DNA from: Desulfocapsa sp.
Lineage (GTDB): Bacteria > Desulfobacterota > Desulfobulbia > Desulfobulbales > Desulfocapsaceae
DNA length: 43,754 nt
Direction of reading: 5' to 3'
Assembly: GCA_022712975.1 (NCBI GenBank)
Contig: JAFLJO010000140.1
Location: 1-43,754, forward strand
The position numbers and the translations under genes were made by a program. Position 1 is the first letter of the stretch; each line of letters begins with the position of its first letter. Positions 15,196-24,614 of the stretch are shown here, piece after piece. The notes beneath the pieces were generated by a model. That model made no database searches. It saw nothing but the letters and a program-made list of their open reading frames with translations, and was not told the DNA's origin.

Positions 15196-17528
15196 AAAGA
15201 AATGTTTTTCTTACAGATCTGATCTGTTTTGTGAAGGTTCTTTTTATTTAGTAAGGGCAGCTCTATGGTAAAAATAGAGCCATGCGGGATATTATCCTGT
15301 ACGCGAATATAGCCGTTATGGTCGGAGACAATGGTTGAGACAATAGCCAGACCCAATCCGGTTCCTGTCTTCTTAGTTGAAAAATATGGCTCAAAGAGTT
15401 TTAACTTTTCATCTTCTGAGATGCCTGGCCCTGAATCACAAACCTGTATAAAGAGATTCTCCTCTTCTTTATCAGGTTCCAGGATAATATCGACTATACC
15501 TCCGTCGGGTAAAACTGCAACTGCATTGTCGAAGAGATTTATAAAACAGCGTTTCATCTGTTCGATATCAAAAGTAAAGATGGGAATTTCATTTTGAGCA
15601 TTGATTCTGACCCTGAAGGTAATTGCAGGATGTGCCTGTTTGTAGAGGAAAAGTGTTTCGTTTATCATTTTAGTGATATCAGCAGGAGCCTTGTTGATCT
15701 TAGGCATTCTTGCAAATTGTGAGAATTCACTAACAAGAATTTTGATTTCGTCCACTTGCCTGATAATGGTACTTGTGCACTGATCAAAGATTGAATTTTC
15801 TTCTTCCAGTATCTCCGGATAGCGTCTGCGCAGGCGTTGGGCTGAAAGTTGGATGGGAGTAAGGGGGTTTTTGATTTCATGGGCAATGCGACGAGCAACT
15901 TCACGCCATGCGGCCATGCGCTGCATATTTTCAAGTTCTGTGAGGTTAGCAAAGACGAGGACAAACCCCAAAGGCTCTCTTGCTTCATTTTCAAGGCGGG
16001 TGAATGTTATCAGCAGTGAAAAGTTTTTCCGTAATATGGAAAGTTTGAGGTGTTGACGGACGGATTGTTTGCCGGTGATAGCAAGTTCTTGGATAAATTC
16101 GTAGATGATGGCAGCATGTTTTGCGGGGAGTACCTGGGTAAAATTGAGTCCGAGAAAGTGTTCTTTTTTGATATTAAGGAGTTTTTCAGCAAAGCGATTG
16201 ATGGTCGTTATGATGCCTTCTTCATTGAGCGCAATAACACCGGCTTCCACATTGTGCAGGATAATTTCTGTATAGCGTCTTCTGTCATCGGATTCACTCG
16301 AGCTCAACTGCAGGGCATTATGAGCATCGGCTAGTTTTGCATTGCTGGAATTGAGATTTGAAGTCATGGTATTAAAAGAATCCACCAGCAGTCCCATTTC
16401 ATCATCGGATTGCTTTTCCAGTACAAAGTCCAGATCTCCTTCTGCAACTCGCCTGGTGGCCATTGCAATCTTATCCAGTGGCTCCGTAATACTTCTCGCA
16501 ATATAAAGCCCAAACCAGATGGCCGAAAAGATGATCAGCAGGGTCACTATGAGCAGAATGATGAGCAGCCAGAACTTAAATGGTTTTTTAAGGTATTTTA
16601 ATTGTCGGTAATCCTCAATACCTTTAGATATACGATCCAGTTGATCTGTCTGTTCTTTTTTTATGAGGAGAGTTGTAACCAGATAAATTTCTTCAGTGGG
16701 GTTCCAGCTGAGTTGTATGGAATTAACACGGCGTACCAAATCACCAACTGTTGATTTTTGAATAAGGATTTCCCGTTTCTTTGTTTCTCGGATGTTGTCG
16801 AGAGTTGCAAGCGGTATTGCAGGTAATTGCTGGCTGGCCAAAAAAGGGGAGGATGCGGAAAAATATTTATTTCTCTGGTCGGTGATAAGGGTGAAGTTGA
16901 GTGCATTGCTGGTGTTATGGGCTGCAAGGATGTCAGTCAGATTTTTCTCAAGAGCATCGGGACTCTGTTTGAAAACGCCTTGGTTAGCAATGCTAAGTTC
17001 AGCAGTTTCTCCTAAAATATCAACTTCATCCGTTGTTTCCTGAAGATACGATTTTGCAAGATCTATGGAATTTTGCAAAGAAATCTCGATATTGGAATTA
17101 AACCAGTAGTCCATACTGGTTGAAACAAATTGCAGCGAGATAAAAAAGAGAAGAATGGTGGGGATTAGTGAGAGCGAAATAAAAGAGATAACCAGTTTAC
17201 TCTTTAATTTTGAACCTAATATATTTCGTCTGCTTTCGAAAAAAAGCTCTGCCAGATTACGAAGAACAAGGAAAAGCACAACCAGGACAAGGATAACGTT
17301 AAGATTGATAATTCCAAACACAAGGATATTACTTGAGATTGGCAGGGTGATATCAGCGTTTAAGAGAGAACTTTCCAGCCAGACGAAAAATGGAATAAGA
17401 CAGAGACAAATAAAAATGACCTGCCTGATAAGGCGTTTTTTCTGCATTCGCTGCTTTTTGCTGAGTTTTGCTTTGCTCAGTTCCTGATAGGGAGGCGACG
17501 GGCTTATGTCAGGGGTGTCTTCGTCCAT
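15192..17528 (-). CDS. NtrY-like membrane sensor histidine kinase
   Basis: A 778-residue kinase. Three predicted transmembrane segments near 35-52, 67-89 and 112-134 are followed by a periplasmic region to about 320 and a fourth segment (LLIILLIVTLLIIFSAIWFG). Next come HAMP (ARSITEPLDKIAMATRRVAE), a PAS-like domain (VEAGVIALNEEGIITTINRF), the HisKA box RRIAHEIKNPLTPIQ with His550, and HATPase_c motifs (NLFDNAVAVLP, DSGPGISEDE, FEPYFSTKKTGTGLGLAIV). The domain order is that of NtrY. It is co-transcribed with the DUF4390 gene upstream (21 bp gap) and overlaps the regulator gene. The signal sensed is not evident from sequence. Confidence 0.93.
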   Translation of the reverse strand: MDEDTPDISPSPPYQELSKAKLSKKQRMQKKRLIRQVIFICLCLIPFFVWLESSLLNADITLPISSNILVFGIINLNVILVLVVLFLVLRNLAELFFESRRNILGSKLKSKLVISFISLSLIPTILLFFISLQFVSTSMDYWFNSNIEISLQNSIDLAKSYLQETTDEVDILGETAELSIANQGVFKQSPDALEKNLTDILAAHNTSNALNFTLITDQRNKYFSASSPFLASQQLPAIPLATLDNIRETKKREILIQKSTVGDLVRRVNSIQLSWNPTEEIYLVTTLLIKKEQTDQLDRISKGIEDYRQLKYLKKPFKFWLLIILLIVTLLIIFSAIWFGLYIARSITEPLDKIAMATRRVAEGDLDFVLEKQSDDEMGLLVDSFNTMTSNLNSSNAKLADAHNALQLSSSESDDRRRYTEIILHNVEAGVIALNEEGIITTINRFAEKLLNIKKEHFLGLNFTQVLPAKHAAIIYEFIQELAITGKQSVRQHLKLSILRKNFSLLITFTRLENEAREPLGFVLVFANLTELENMQRMAAWREVARRIAHEIKNPLTPIQLSAQRLRRRYPEILEEENSIFDQCTSTIIRQVDEIKILVSEFSQFARMPKINKAPADITKMINETLFLYKQAHPAITFRVRINAQNEIPIFTFDIEQMKRCFINLFDNAVAVLPDGGIVDIILEPDKEEENLFIQVCDSGPGISEDEKLKLFEPYFSTKKTGTGLGLAIVSTIVSDHNGYIRVQDNIPHGSIFTIELPLLNKKNLHKTDQICKKNISL

Positions 17529-17549
17529 AAAGAAGTGAAAATCTTTGTT

Positions 17550-18125
17550 TTAGTAGGTGAATTCTATAGTAACCCAGTCTGTTTCGATGTTCCACATGGA
17601 GATAAAGGGAACGATATAATGAAGATTCATGGGAAGAGTTTTTTCTAAAAGTTCCGCCTTCATTCGCAGTTCATAGGAATTGTCCGGAAGAAGTTTTGCC
17701 AGTTCTATGACCTTGAGACCATTTATGTCATTCATTACTGCCATGGCTTCATCAAGATTTGCATAGGTATATATTCTGTTATTTTGTTCTTCGATCTCAA
17801 GCTGGTAGTTTTCCTTTAGAATGTCATATTTGAGGGTGTGATCAAACTCGAGCGTGACCAGCTCTTCATCAGTCCAGTTTTCTCTGGTGCGGTAGAGTTC
17901 AACATAGAAAGTAAACTGCATGGGAATTCCACTGTACAGAGCCTTCTCAAGTTCTTTTTGATGACTGTTTTTAACGACACCAAAGAGTAATAGATGATGG
18001 ATAGATGTGGTAATGGTGATGTCTTTGAATTGTACTTCCGGAGCGGCTTTTGCCAGTGCGATGTTTCCTGTACATAGTATCAGCGAAAGAAAAAGGAGTG
18101 TTTTAAGAACTTGATGACGAATCAT
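17550..18125 (-). CDS. DUF4390 protein, predicted exported
   Basis: A 191-residue protein with an N-terminal signal-like segment (MIRHQVLKTLLFLSLILCTG, then ALAKA, cleavage probably near residue 26). The mature part is beta-rich and fits DUF4390 (FKDITITTSIHHLLLFGVV, TFYVELYRTRENWTD). The family is repeatedly found beside NtrY-like kinases, so a role in the periplasmic input of that kinase is plausible but undemonstrated. It is the first gene of the kinase-regulator operon. No strong ribosome site precedes its ATG. Confidence 0.82.
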   Translation of the reverse strand: MIRHQVLKTLLFLSLILCTGNIALAKAAPEVQFKDITITTSIHHLLLFGVVKNSHQKELEKALYSGIPMQFTFYVELYRTRENWTDEELVTLEFDHTLKYDILKENYQLEIEEQNNRIYTYANLDEAMAVMNDINGLKVIELAKLLPDNSYELRMKAELLEKTLPMNLHYIVPFISMWNIETDWVTIEFTY

Positions 18126-18643
18126 TTGTAATATATAATTTCACAGGGAAGAGTAAGAACTCAGGAGAATAAGGATGAAAAATATTCTTTGTCAACTCTT
18201 CCCGTTAGCAATAGAGTTGGTATGTTTTAAAAAAATTTTACGCATAGAATACTCTGATTAGGATATTTTTGTAAGCTAAATTCTATTCATGAGATTTTCT
18301 CTTGACAGGGGCGGGAGGTGGAACTACCTTGTGCATATGTTCATTAATTTGTTTGCTGTGGTAAGGCTCATCAGTACAGCTAAAAGTTGCAATGAGAGTC
18401 GGGTACCCTACAAGCAGTTACAACATCAGAGTTTCTTGAAACGACTATGCTTACCCGTGAGTAGTTACGATGAGATTTTACTTGGAAGTGCAGCCAGGAG
18501 GAGTTGTTCAAAAATGTCCTGTGCCTGTAATGACAGTAAGGCTTCATTATTGATAGTGGATACTGATCGATTTACGATTGGTTTTTTTTGATTTAACTAA
18601 CAGATTTACCGTTGATATCGGTGAGATCAAGGAGATTATTAAG
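18126..18643. other. 518-bp gap with two possible short ORFs
   Basis: No recognised gene lies here. Two very short frames have good ribosome sites: 18175-18261 (28 codons, AGGAG seven bases before ATG) and 18514-18591 (25 codons, MSCACNDSKASLLIVDTDRF, behind AGGAGGAG). The second has Cys3 and Cys5 and ends at a T8 run about 50 bp before the NifX-like gene. A 100-codon frame at 18289-18591 resembles nothing known. The promoters for the DUF4390 operon and the NifX-like gene must lie here but cannot be placed confidently. Confidence 0.4.
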
Positions 18644-19033
18644 ATGCGTATAGCAATACCAACCAACAATCCTGGAGGCATGGAAGCCTCTCGTTCCGAG
18701 CACTTTGGACATTGTGATGTCTTTACTCTGGTTGAAGTAGATTCAGACAATAAAGTTATTTCGGTTGAAATGTTGCCCGTTCCTCAACATGAGGAAGGTG
18801 GCTGTATGGTTCCTGTGAATTTTCTTAAAGATTCTGGAGCTAATGCAATAGTTGTGGGGGGCATAGGTGCCAAGCCTATGCAGGGCTTTGCTAAAGTCGG
18901 AATTGATGTGTACTGGGCTGATCCCAATGCAATTCCTGATGCCGGAGCTGTTATGGAAAAATTTTCTGCAGGTTTGTTGCCTAAAATGAATGTTGATCAG
19001 GCATGTGGTGGTGGATCTGCTTGTCACCATTAA
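18644..19033 (+). CDS. NifX/NifB-family iron-molybdenum cluster-binding protein
   Basis: A 129-residue protein of the dinitrogenase FeMo-cofactor family (PF02579 type): MRIAIPTNNPGG start, SEHFGHCDVFTLVEV, the glycine-rich INVVVxGG-type strand (ANAIVVGGIGAKPMQGF), and a Cys/His tail ACGGGSACHH. Family members bind metal-sulfur clusters; many anaerobes carry several outside nif loci, and no nif structural genes are seen here. The start at 18644 follows AAGGAG and matches the family; an upstream ATG at 18578 would add unrelated sequence. It precedes a DUF134 gene, a common neighbour of this family. Confidence 0.9.
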   Translation: MRIAIPTNNPGGMEASRSEHFGHCDVFTLVEVDSDNKVISVEMLPVPQHEEGGCMVPVNFLKDSGANAIVVGGIGAKPMQGFAKVGIDVYWADPNAIPDAGAVMEKFSAGLLPKMNVDQACGGGSACHH

Positions 19034-19087
19034 TCCGTTTACTTTTATTTCCCGGGGGTTTCATTTGCACAAAGTTTGAACATGATA

Positions 19088-19139
19088 CCCTGCGGGCATA
19101 AGTTATAAGTTGTCAGTGTTCCGTAACTGACAACTTATA
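19088..19139. repeat. Intergenic repeat unit containing a 14-bp stem hairpin
   Basis: TATAAGTTGTCAGT (19104-19117) and ACTGACAACTTATA (19126-19139) form a perfect 14-bp stem with an 8-nt loop. Read on the minus strand, 19133-19088 runs TTGTCAGTTACGGA to TGCCCGCAGGG over 46 bp. This matches the order and spacing of the gap sequence at 26064-26110 between the envC-like and protease genes. It may terminate the NifX-like gene or act as an operator for DUF134, but its recurrence marks it as a repeat family. Confidence 0.65.
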
Positions 19140-19183
19140 TAGGGAAAATTCCCACAGAAATTTTAATTTTCCGATACAAAAAT

Positions 19184-19468
19184 ATGTCACCAAGACCAAA
19201 AAAACTTAGAAAGTGTGAAGGAAATTTTTGCGGCCGGTCTTTTAAACCCACCGGCATACCATTGTCTAAACTTGATCTGATCGAGTTGTTTCGTGACGAA
19301 ATGGAAGTTTTGCGACTCTGTGATCGTGATGGATTGACTCAGGAGGAGGCCGGTCAGAAAATGGGTGTTTCCAGAGGAACCATTCAGCGCATAATTACCA
19401 TAGCCAGAAGAAAAACTGCTGAGGCCATTTCTGAGGGAAGGGCATTGGTATTCGTTGATGATGAATAA
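19184..19468 (+). CDS. DUF134 helix-turn-helix protein
   Basis: A 94-residue probable DNA-binding protein of the DUF134 family. The N-terminus MSPRPKKLRKCEGNFCGRSF carries two cysteines, followed by the conserved PxG...L-x-LDLIELFRDEMEVLRL and a sigma-4-like helix-turn-helix (about 49-78: GLTQEEAGQKMGVSRGTIQR). The family often neighbours NifX-like or Mrp-type iron-sulfur genes, as here. The ribosome site is poor (AT-rich leader), but the start matches the family N-terminus exactly. Targets are unknown. Confidence 0.88.
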   Translation: MSPRPKKLRKCEGNFCGRSFKPTGIPLSKLDLIELFRDEMEVLRLCDRDGLTQEEAGQKMGVSRGTIQRIITIARRKTAEAISEGRALVFVDDE

Positions 19469-19473
19469 AAGCG

Positions 19474-19566
19474 CGGTTTACGGTGTGAGGTTTGCGGTTT
19501 TCGGTAAAAGACCCAAAAACTGGTTCTTTTCTTTTCCGCAAACCGAAAACCCCAAACCGTAAACCG
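19474..19566. terminator. Long imperfect hairpin built of heptamers between convergent genes
   Basis: Left arm 19474-19504 (CGGTTTACGGT...) and right arm 19536-19566 (...ACCGTAAACCG) are imperfect complements, each built of seven-base units of the CGNAAAC type. The loop region has a further AAAAGACC / GGTTCTTTT stem. Lying between the stops of DUF134 and prfC, it is placed to serve as a bidirectional terminator, though related heptamer strings also occur in non-terminator positions. Confidence 0.6.
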
Positions 19567-19571
19567 TTCTT

Positions 19572-21161
19572 TTATATATTTTCTCGGGTCTTGTGAAACT
19601 CTATATCAGGCCATTTTTCCATGAAAAAGTTTAGCATCCACTCGTTTTGGGCAAGGTAGGTAAGAAATCCTTCTGCATCCACTGCCAGGGATGCTTGATT
19701 TTTCTGTTCAAATTCGGCAAGTTTCTTTTTATTTACACATTCCACCCAGCGTGCTGCCTGAAAGTCTATGGGTTCATAAATGGCATCTACCCCATATTCG
19801 TTTTTCAATCTTGCTACCGTTACTTCAAACTGTAATACTCCCACGGCTCCCATAATATAAGATGTGCCAATATTAGGGCGAAAAACTTGAATTGCACCTT
19901 CTTCAGCAAGCTGCTGTAAGCCTTTCTGCAATTGTTTCATCTTAAGAGGGTTTTTTAGGATGACTCTTCGGAAATGTTCCGGGGCAAAATTTGGAATACC
20001 CGTGTATTTTAACTCTTCTTTCAGGGTAAACGTGTCTCCAATCTTTATTGTACCATGATTATGGAGACCTATAATGTCTCCTGGCCATGCTTCTTCCACA
20101 TTAGCTCTATCTTGGGCCATGAAGATGGTAGCATTGGAAAGACTGATATCTTTACCCAGGCGATGATGCCTTACTTTCATGCCTCTGGTGAATTTCCCTG
20201 AACAGATACGAAAAAAAGCAATCCTGTCACGATGGGCCGGGTTCATATTTGCCTGAATTTTAAAGACAAAACCGGAAAAGTTTGTTTCCGTTGGCTCAAC
20301 ATCCCTGGTTGCAGCAGCACGCGCACTGGGGGGGGGCGCCATTTCAACAAAGGCATCGAGGAGTTCTTTGACTCCAAAGTTATTTACGGCAGATCCAAAA
20401 AAAACCGGAGTCTGGCTGGCATTTAAATAATGATCATACTCCAACGGGTTGGCCGCCCCTTCAAGAAGTTCGATATCATCACGTAGAACTCCCGCATCAT
20501 GTTCGCCAAGTATTTCGTCGAGACGCGGATCATCAAGCGAATCTATGGTAATGCCTCCCTGATCCCGTCCACCTTTTCCTGCGGTGAAAAGGTGAATCTG
20601 TTTTTTATACAGATTATAGACACCTTTAAAGGTCTTCCCCATTCCAATTGGCCAGGACATAGGTGTACACTCGATTTGCAGCTTGTCTTCAATGTCAGCC
20701 AGGATATCGAGTGGATCCATTCCTTCGCGATCGAGTTTGTTGATAAAAGTGATGAGTGGTGTGTTTCGCATACGGCACACTTCCATCAATTTTTCCGTCT
20801 GGGTCTCAACACCTTTTGCAGAATCGATAACCATGATTGCTGAATCCACGGCAGTGAGAACCCGGTAGGTATCTTCTGAGAAATCCTGATGTCCAGGGGT
20901 ATCCAGCAGGTTCACTTCAAAATCACCATAGGTGAATTTCATCACAGAAGTGGTAACCGAGATACCGCGTTCCTGCTCAATAGCCATCCAGTCACTAGTT
21001 GCATGACGATCAGCTTTACGTGATTTTACGGCACCTGCCATATTAATAGCACCTCCATAAAGAAGGAGTTTTTCCGTAAGGGTTGTTTTACCGGCATCCG
21101 GGTGACTGATGATGCCAAAGGTACGTCTTTTGGCGATTTCCTGTTCCAGCTGTGTACTCAT
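19572..21161 (-). CDS. prfC: Peptide chain release factor 3
   Basis: A GTPase that removes RF1/RF2 from the ribosome after peptide release. The 529-residue length is typical. G1 is HPDAGKTT (20-27), then the switch region [18 protein letters not shown] (an RF3-type G2), G3 [14 protein letters not shown] and G4 NKLDREG. Domains II and III follow ([40 protein letters not shown]), the latter a clear RF3 signature. It is monocistronic, facing DUF134 across a hairpin. A nine-C run encodes Pro-Pro-Pro without disturbing the frame. Confidence 0.97.
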   Translation of the reverse strand: MSTQLEQEIAKRRTFGIISHPDAGKTTLTEKLLLYGGAINMAGAVKSRKADRHATSDWMAIEQERGISVTTSVMKFTYGDFEVNLLDTPGHQDFSEDTYRVLTAVDSAIMVIDSAKGVETQTEKLMEVCRMRNTPLITFINKLDREGMDPLDILADIEDKLQIECTPMSWPIGMGKTFKGVYNLYKKQIHLFTAGKGGRDQGGITIDSLDDPRLDEILGEHDAGVLRDDIELLEGAANPLEYDHYLNASQTPVFFGSAVNNFGVKELLDAFVEMAPPPSARAAATRDVEPTETNFSGFVFKIQANMNPAHRDRIAFFRICSGKFTRGMKVRHHRLGKDISLSNATIFMAQDRANVEEAWPGDIIGLHNHGTIKIGDTFTLKEELKYTGIPNFAPEHFRRVILKNPLKMKQLQKGLQQLAEEGAIQVFRPNIGTSYIMGAVGVLQFEVTVARLKNEYGVDAIYEPIDFQAARWVECVNKKKLAEFEQKNQASLAVDAEGFLTYLAQNEWMLNFFMEKWPDIEFHKTRENI

Positions 21162-21287
21162 GGGAATGAAGATATGGTGATTGAGCGTTTATGTTTATGT
21201 TTATATTTATATCTACTATAATTTCTAGAGCAGCTAGTCAGTTCTCTGTTTAGTTTGCAGTCGAATCGTTCTTGAGAAATGCGGTGG

Positions 21288-21485
21288 CTAGCGCCGGTTC
21301 AAGTTACATTCGTCTACTTGAGAAAGTGCCTGTGAGAGATGTTTAAAGAAGTCGATCGCAGTGGGATCTTCCGGATGTAACTGAAGTTTTTCTTCATAAA
21401 TCGCAAAGAGTTTTGTTAAAACATGGGGAATATCATCTCTTTCCGTATCTCCCAATAATTCCCAAAGATCATTAGTAGTTGTCAT
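21288..21485 (-). CDS. Small hypothetical protein (65 aa) downstream of the RNB gene
   Basis: An acidic, helical 65-residue protein starting MTTTNDLWELLGDTERDDIP with no signal peptide or membrane segment. Its start lies 6 bp after the stop of the RNB exoribonuclease, with GGTGATG ahead of the ATG, so it is probably the second gene of that operon. No family was recognised; a functional link to RNA turnover is only suggested by position. The 126 bp between it and prfC hold a short TTTATG-type simple repeat (about 21187-21212) and presumably the prfC promoter. Confidence 0.6.
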   Translation of the reverse strand: MTTTNDLWELLGDTERDDIPHVLTKLFAIYEEKLQLHPEDPTAIDFFKHLSQALSQVDECNLNRR

Positions 21486-21491
21486 ACATCA

Positions 21492-23534
21492 TCACCAATC
21501 GAATCGCAGTGTGTTGTCAAGCGCATCAGCTCGAGTCAAGTTTACCAATATCCGAGATCCGGGTTCCGGCCTGTTTCCGGAAGGTGTAGGCAGGTCAATG
21601 TTCAACAAAATATCGGTTAACAGAAGAAAGGTTCGTTTGGGGCCGCATTCAAGAACCAGGGCCGTAAATGGTCTATCCTGTCGGGTCTCAAGATATTTAA
21701 GCAGCCAGTAGCGATGGCGTTGTTGCCGAACGTTATTGGCCTTAGCTAAAGTTCGACCAATAACAGAAGTGAAATCTTTGCACATCTCCTCAGTAAACCT
21801 GATTTCTTCACGACGAACCAGGGAGTGAATCTGATGTTGCATGACAAGATCAAGAAGTCTGCGGATTGGGGAAGTTATAGTTGTATACTGGGTAACACCG
21901 AGTCCACTATGGGGCTGGGCGTTGATAAGAAGTTCACCCCGTGACAACATCTTTCGCTGTTTTGAATTTAGAAAAAGATCATTGTCAAGACCCTGTACCA
22001 CACGTCTTCTGGGAGGTTTCTGAGCCCTGAAAAGGCCTGGAGCCATTCTGTCTGCAACATATCTGGCTGCCTCTGTGTTTGCCAGGATCATCATTTCCGA
22101 CACAAGGGTTCGGGAGGGTGTGTCGGAATCGGCCAAGCTTACCTGAACTTTTGATCCGCCATTCTGAAGATGAATGTTCACATCGGGAAAAGGCAGGAGC
22201 AAGGCTCCGGCATCCAGACGTTTGTTTCGGAGTTTCCGGCGGAGATCATTGAGTATTGCCAGTTCTTTGTCACTGTCCATCATGCTGTTTACTTCATCAT
22301 AGGTGAGCCGTCTGGCAACTTTTATGATGGAAGGAAATATCCGAACTTTTAAAACCTCTGCCTCTTTCGACAGAAGAATCATAAAGCTGATGGTTGCCCG
22401 TATTTCTCCCTGAACAAGGCTGCATATTCCCTGGGAGAGATGTCTTGGCAGCATGGGAATCTGTCCTTCCGGGAAATAGATGGATGTTCCCCGTCGCATT
22501 GCTTCTAAAAACAGTGGGTCTTCAGGTCGTACGTAGTGGGCAACATCTGAGATGTGAACACCCACCAGAAAGTTTCCATCCTGTTCTTCAACAGTGAGTG
22601 CATCATCAAAATCCAGCGTGGTCGGGCCATCTATGGTCATGGGCTGCAGGTGGGTTAAATCTTTTCTGGCAGGATCCTGAAAGAGTTTATCAGGTCCCTG
22701 CTGGAGAAGCATTTCAGCCTGCTGGATGCCAAGGAGTGGGAAGACCACCGGCAGATCATTCCGAAGAAGTGGAATGTTTTCATTTTTATCCCATAGTCCG
22801 GCTTTAACAAGAAGATGGAATGGATCGTGGGGTCTGTTAAATCCACCAGCTGTTAGCATCTTTCTGGCGATATCGGCGTGCTTTGAGTCACTGCCTGAAA
22901 TATAAAAATCACGGATGATATGCAGACATTCATCACAGGTGGCATCTCGTGGGATATCTTTTTTAGGGCCACTGTTTATTGCTTTAAGAAATACACCTCC
23001 ACGTTCGATGATTTCCTGAGTTCGTTTTTCTTTGTCTCTTTGACTTTGGAGTTGTTCTATCTGTTCAGACGAATGGGCAATAATCTTATTTTCTTTATAT
23101 TTGAAATAGAGCCTGTCTTCAAAAACAGTGCGAAGAAAAGCTGCAACGATATCATCGTTAGCATCTTTGCCAAAAGTCAGTTCAGCAAGAAAAGATGGAC
23201 TAAAGCTTTGGGTTGATTCGTCGGTCAGGAGTTCCCATATCTCCGGAAGATCTATATTTTTCATGAGCTGCTTTCTGGTTTCTGCAGTCTCCATGAGTTG
23301 TCGGCCCAGCTCTTCGCGCGAGGAACCAACGGAATGTGTTTTCTCTGAGCAGTGGACAACACGGGATGCGGGAAGATTCTTTTCCCTGCCGTTCTGATTG
23401 ATTAGATGCAGGCGTTTGGCCTGGACGCCAGTAATATAGGCGCAGAAAAATTTCCCTCCATCCAGATATTCTATGAGTTTTCCTTTACTTAACATTCCTT
23501 GCTGATCAGTTGATCTCATTGTATGCGAGCGCAA
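21492..23534 (-). CDS. RNB-family 3'-5' exoribonuclease (RNase II/R-like)
   Basis: A 680-residue RNase. The N-terminal SH3/OB-like part (LIEYLDGGKFFCAYITGV) leads to a helical region and then the RNB catalytic domain, with the metal-binding aspartates in TIDGPTTLDFDDALTVEE, followed by VGVHISDVAHYV, RRGTSIYFPEGQIPMLP and TSPIRRLLDLVMQHQ. A short S1-like C-terminus follows (VLECGPKRTFLLL). It degrades single-stranded RNA processively in the cytoplasm. The start is uncertain: TTG 23534, ATG 23519 and ATG 23495 are in frame, and only the last has an AAGGA nearby, too close for ideal spacing. It is divergent from era, with a 135-bp intergenic region. Confidence 0.88.
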   Translation of the reverse strand: MRSHTMRSTDQQGMLSKGKLIEYLDGGKFFCAYITGVQAKRLHLINQNGREKNLPASRVVHCSEKTHSVGSSREELGRQLMETAETRKQLMKNIDLPEIWELLTDESTQSFSPSFLAELTFGKDANDDIVAAFLRTVFEDRLYFKYKENKIIAHSSEQIEQLQSQRDKEKRTQEIIERGGVFLKAINSGPKKDIPRDATCDECLHIIRDFYISGSDSKHADIARKMLTAGGFNRPHDPFHLLVKAGLWDKNENIPLLRNDLPVVFPLLGIQQAEMLLQQGPDKLFQDPARKDLTHLQPMTIDGPTTLDFDDALTVEEQDGNFLVGVHISDVAHYVRPEDPLFLEAMRRGTSIYFPEGQIPMLPRHLSQGICSLVQGEIRATISFMILLSKEAEVLKVRIFPSIIKVARRLTYDEVNSMMDSDKELAILNDLRRKLRNKRLDAGALLLPFPDVNIHLQNGGSKVQVSLADSDTPSRTLVSEMMILANTEAARYVADRMAPGLFRAQKPPRRRVVQGLDNDLFLNSKQRKMLSRGELLINAQPHSGLGVTQYTTITSPIRRLLDLVMQHQIHSLVRREEIRFTEEMCKDFTSVIGRTLAKANNVRQQRHRYWLLKYLETRQDRPFTALVLECGPKRTFLLLTDILLNIDLPTPSGNRPEPGSRILVNLTRADALDNTLRFDW

Positions 23535-23669
23535 GTGATAAAAATATCATCGGCTCTAGTAATTTGTTTTTCTGAATTGTATACTGGGCAAAATAAATTA
23601 CTATAGTGTGCTTTTTCAATTAGGGCACTTGAAAAGAGATACCAGTAGCAACAAAAGAGGAATAAAAAA

Positions 23670-24590
23670 TTGATTGAAGAGTTTTTGACAGGAAATATAC
23701 GCTCTGGGATGGTTGCCATTGTCGGCCCGCCAAATGCCGGGAAGTCGACGTTAATGAATTATCTTCTTGGGCAAAAGATATCCATTGTCAGTAATAAACC
23801 CCAAACCACACGAAATCGTATCCTTGGGGTGGTGAACGGTGATGATTATCAGATTGTACTGCTCGATACTCCGGGACTCCATAAGGCCAGGCAGCCGTTG
23901 AACCGTGAAATGGTACGAATTGCCATGGAAAGTTTGAAGGAAGTGGATGCAATTCTCTATATGATTGATGTTTCCCTGCCGCTGCCCCAAAAAGTGGAAC
24001 AGGAAAAAAACACGGAGATGATGGAGCATATGGATGGAGTTTCAGCCCCTGTTATCCTTGTCTTGAATAAGGTTGACCTGCTGGAAAAAGAGCGACTCCT
24101 TCCCATGATTAAACGCTACTCTGAGCTTTTCCCGTTTCATGGAGTGATGCCTCTATCTGCACTCACTGGAGAGGGAACGGACGTGGTTGTGAAAGAATTA
24201 CTTACCATTCTTCCACTTGGCCCGCGCTATTTTCCAGAAGACATTCCAACAGATGCCAGCGAACGATTTTTGGTAACTGAAATTGTGCGGGAAAAAGTGT
24301 TTCTTCTCACAGGTCAGGAGATTCCTTATTCATCAGCCGTCACCCTGGAATCTTTTCAGGAAGATACCAAAAAACAGATGACCACCATCCATGCGACCAT
24401 TGTTCTCGAAAGAAATTCTCAAAAGGGGATAGTCATAGGGAAGGGTGGAAAGAAATTAAAAAGTATTGGCATTGCAGCTCGAAAGGATATCGAAAAAATG
24501 CTGGGCCAGAAAGTTTTGTTGAAGCTTTGGGTCAAGGTCAGGAAAAACTGGTCGAGGGATGAACGATTTTTGAAGGAGCTTGGGTTTTAG
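23670..24590 (+). CDS. era: GTPase Era
   Basis: A 306-residue GTPase that binds 16S rRNA and supports 30S subunit maturation. G1 is GPPNAGKST, G2 lies in KPQTTRNRILGVV, G3 is DTPGLH and G4 NKVD. The C-terminal KH domain carries GIVIGKGGKKLKSIGIAARK, and the protein ends in the conserved VRKNWSRDERFLKELGF-like tail. TTG at 23670 is the start, with AGAGG 9 bases upstream. It appears to be a single gene, convergent with the S41 protease gene 24 bp later. Confidence 0.97.
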   Translation: MIEEFLTGNIRSGMVAIVGPPNAGKSTLMNYLLGQKISIVSNKPQTTRNRILGVVNGDDYQIVLLDTPGLHKARQPLNREMVRIAMESLKEVDAILYMIDVSLPLPQKVEQEKNTEMMEHMDGVSAPVILVLNKVDLLEKERLLPMIKRYSELFPFHGVMPLSALTGEGTDVVVKELLTILPLGPRYFPEDIPTDASERFLVTEIVREKVFLLTGQEIPYSSAVTLESFQEDTKKQMTTIHATIVLERNSQKGIVIGKGGKKLKSIGIAARKDIEKMLGQKVLLKLWVKVRKNWSRDERFLKELGF

Positions 24591-24614
24591 TATCGGTATT
24601 GAAAGAGTGCCAGG

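Noticed and set aside
18289..18591. 100-codon frame before the NifX-like gene
   Set aside because: No recognisable domain, no good ribosome site, and unusual residue composition; kept only as part of the gap description.
20329..20337. Nine-C run in prfC as a phase-variable tract
   Set aside because: It encodes Pro-Pro-Pro at a point where the RF3 family also has prolines, and an essential-type housekeeping gene is an unlikely switch; no frame disturbance is seen.
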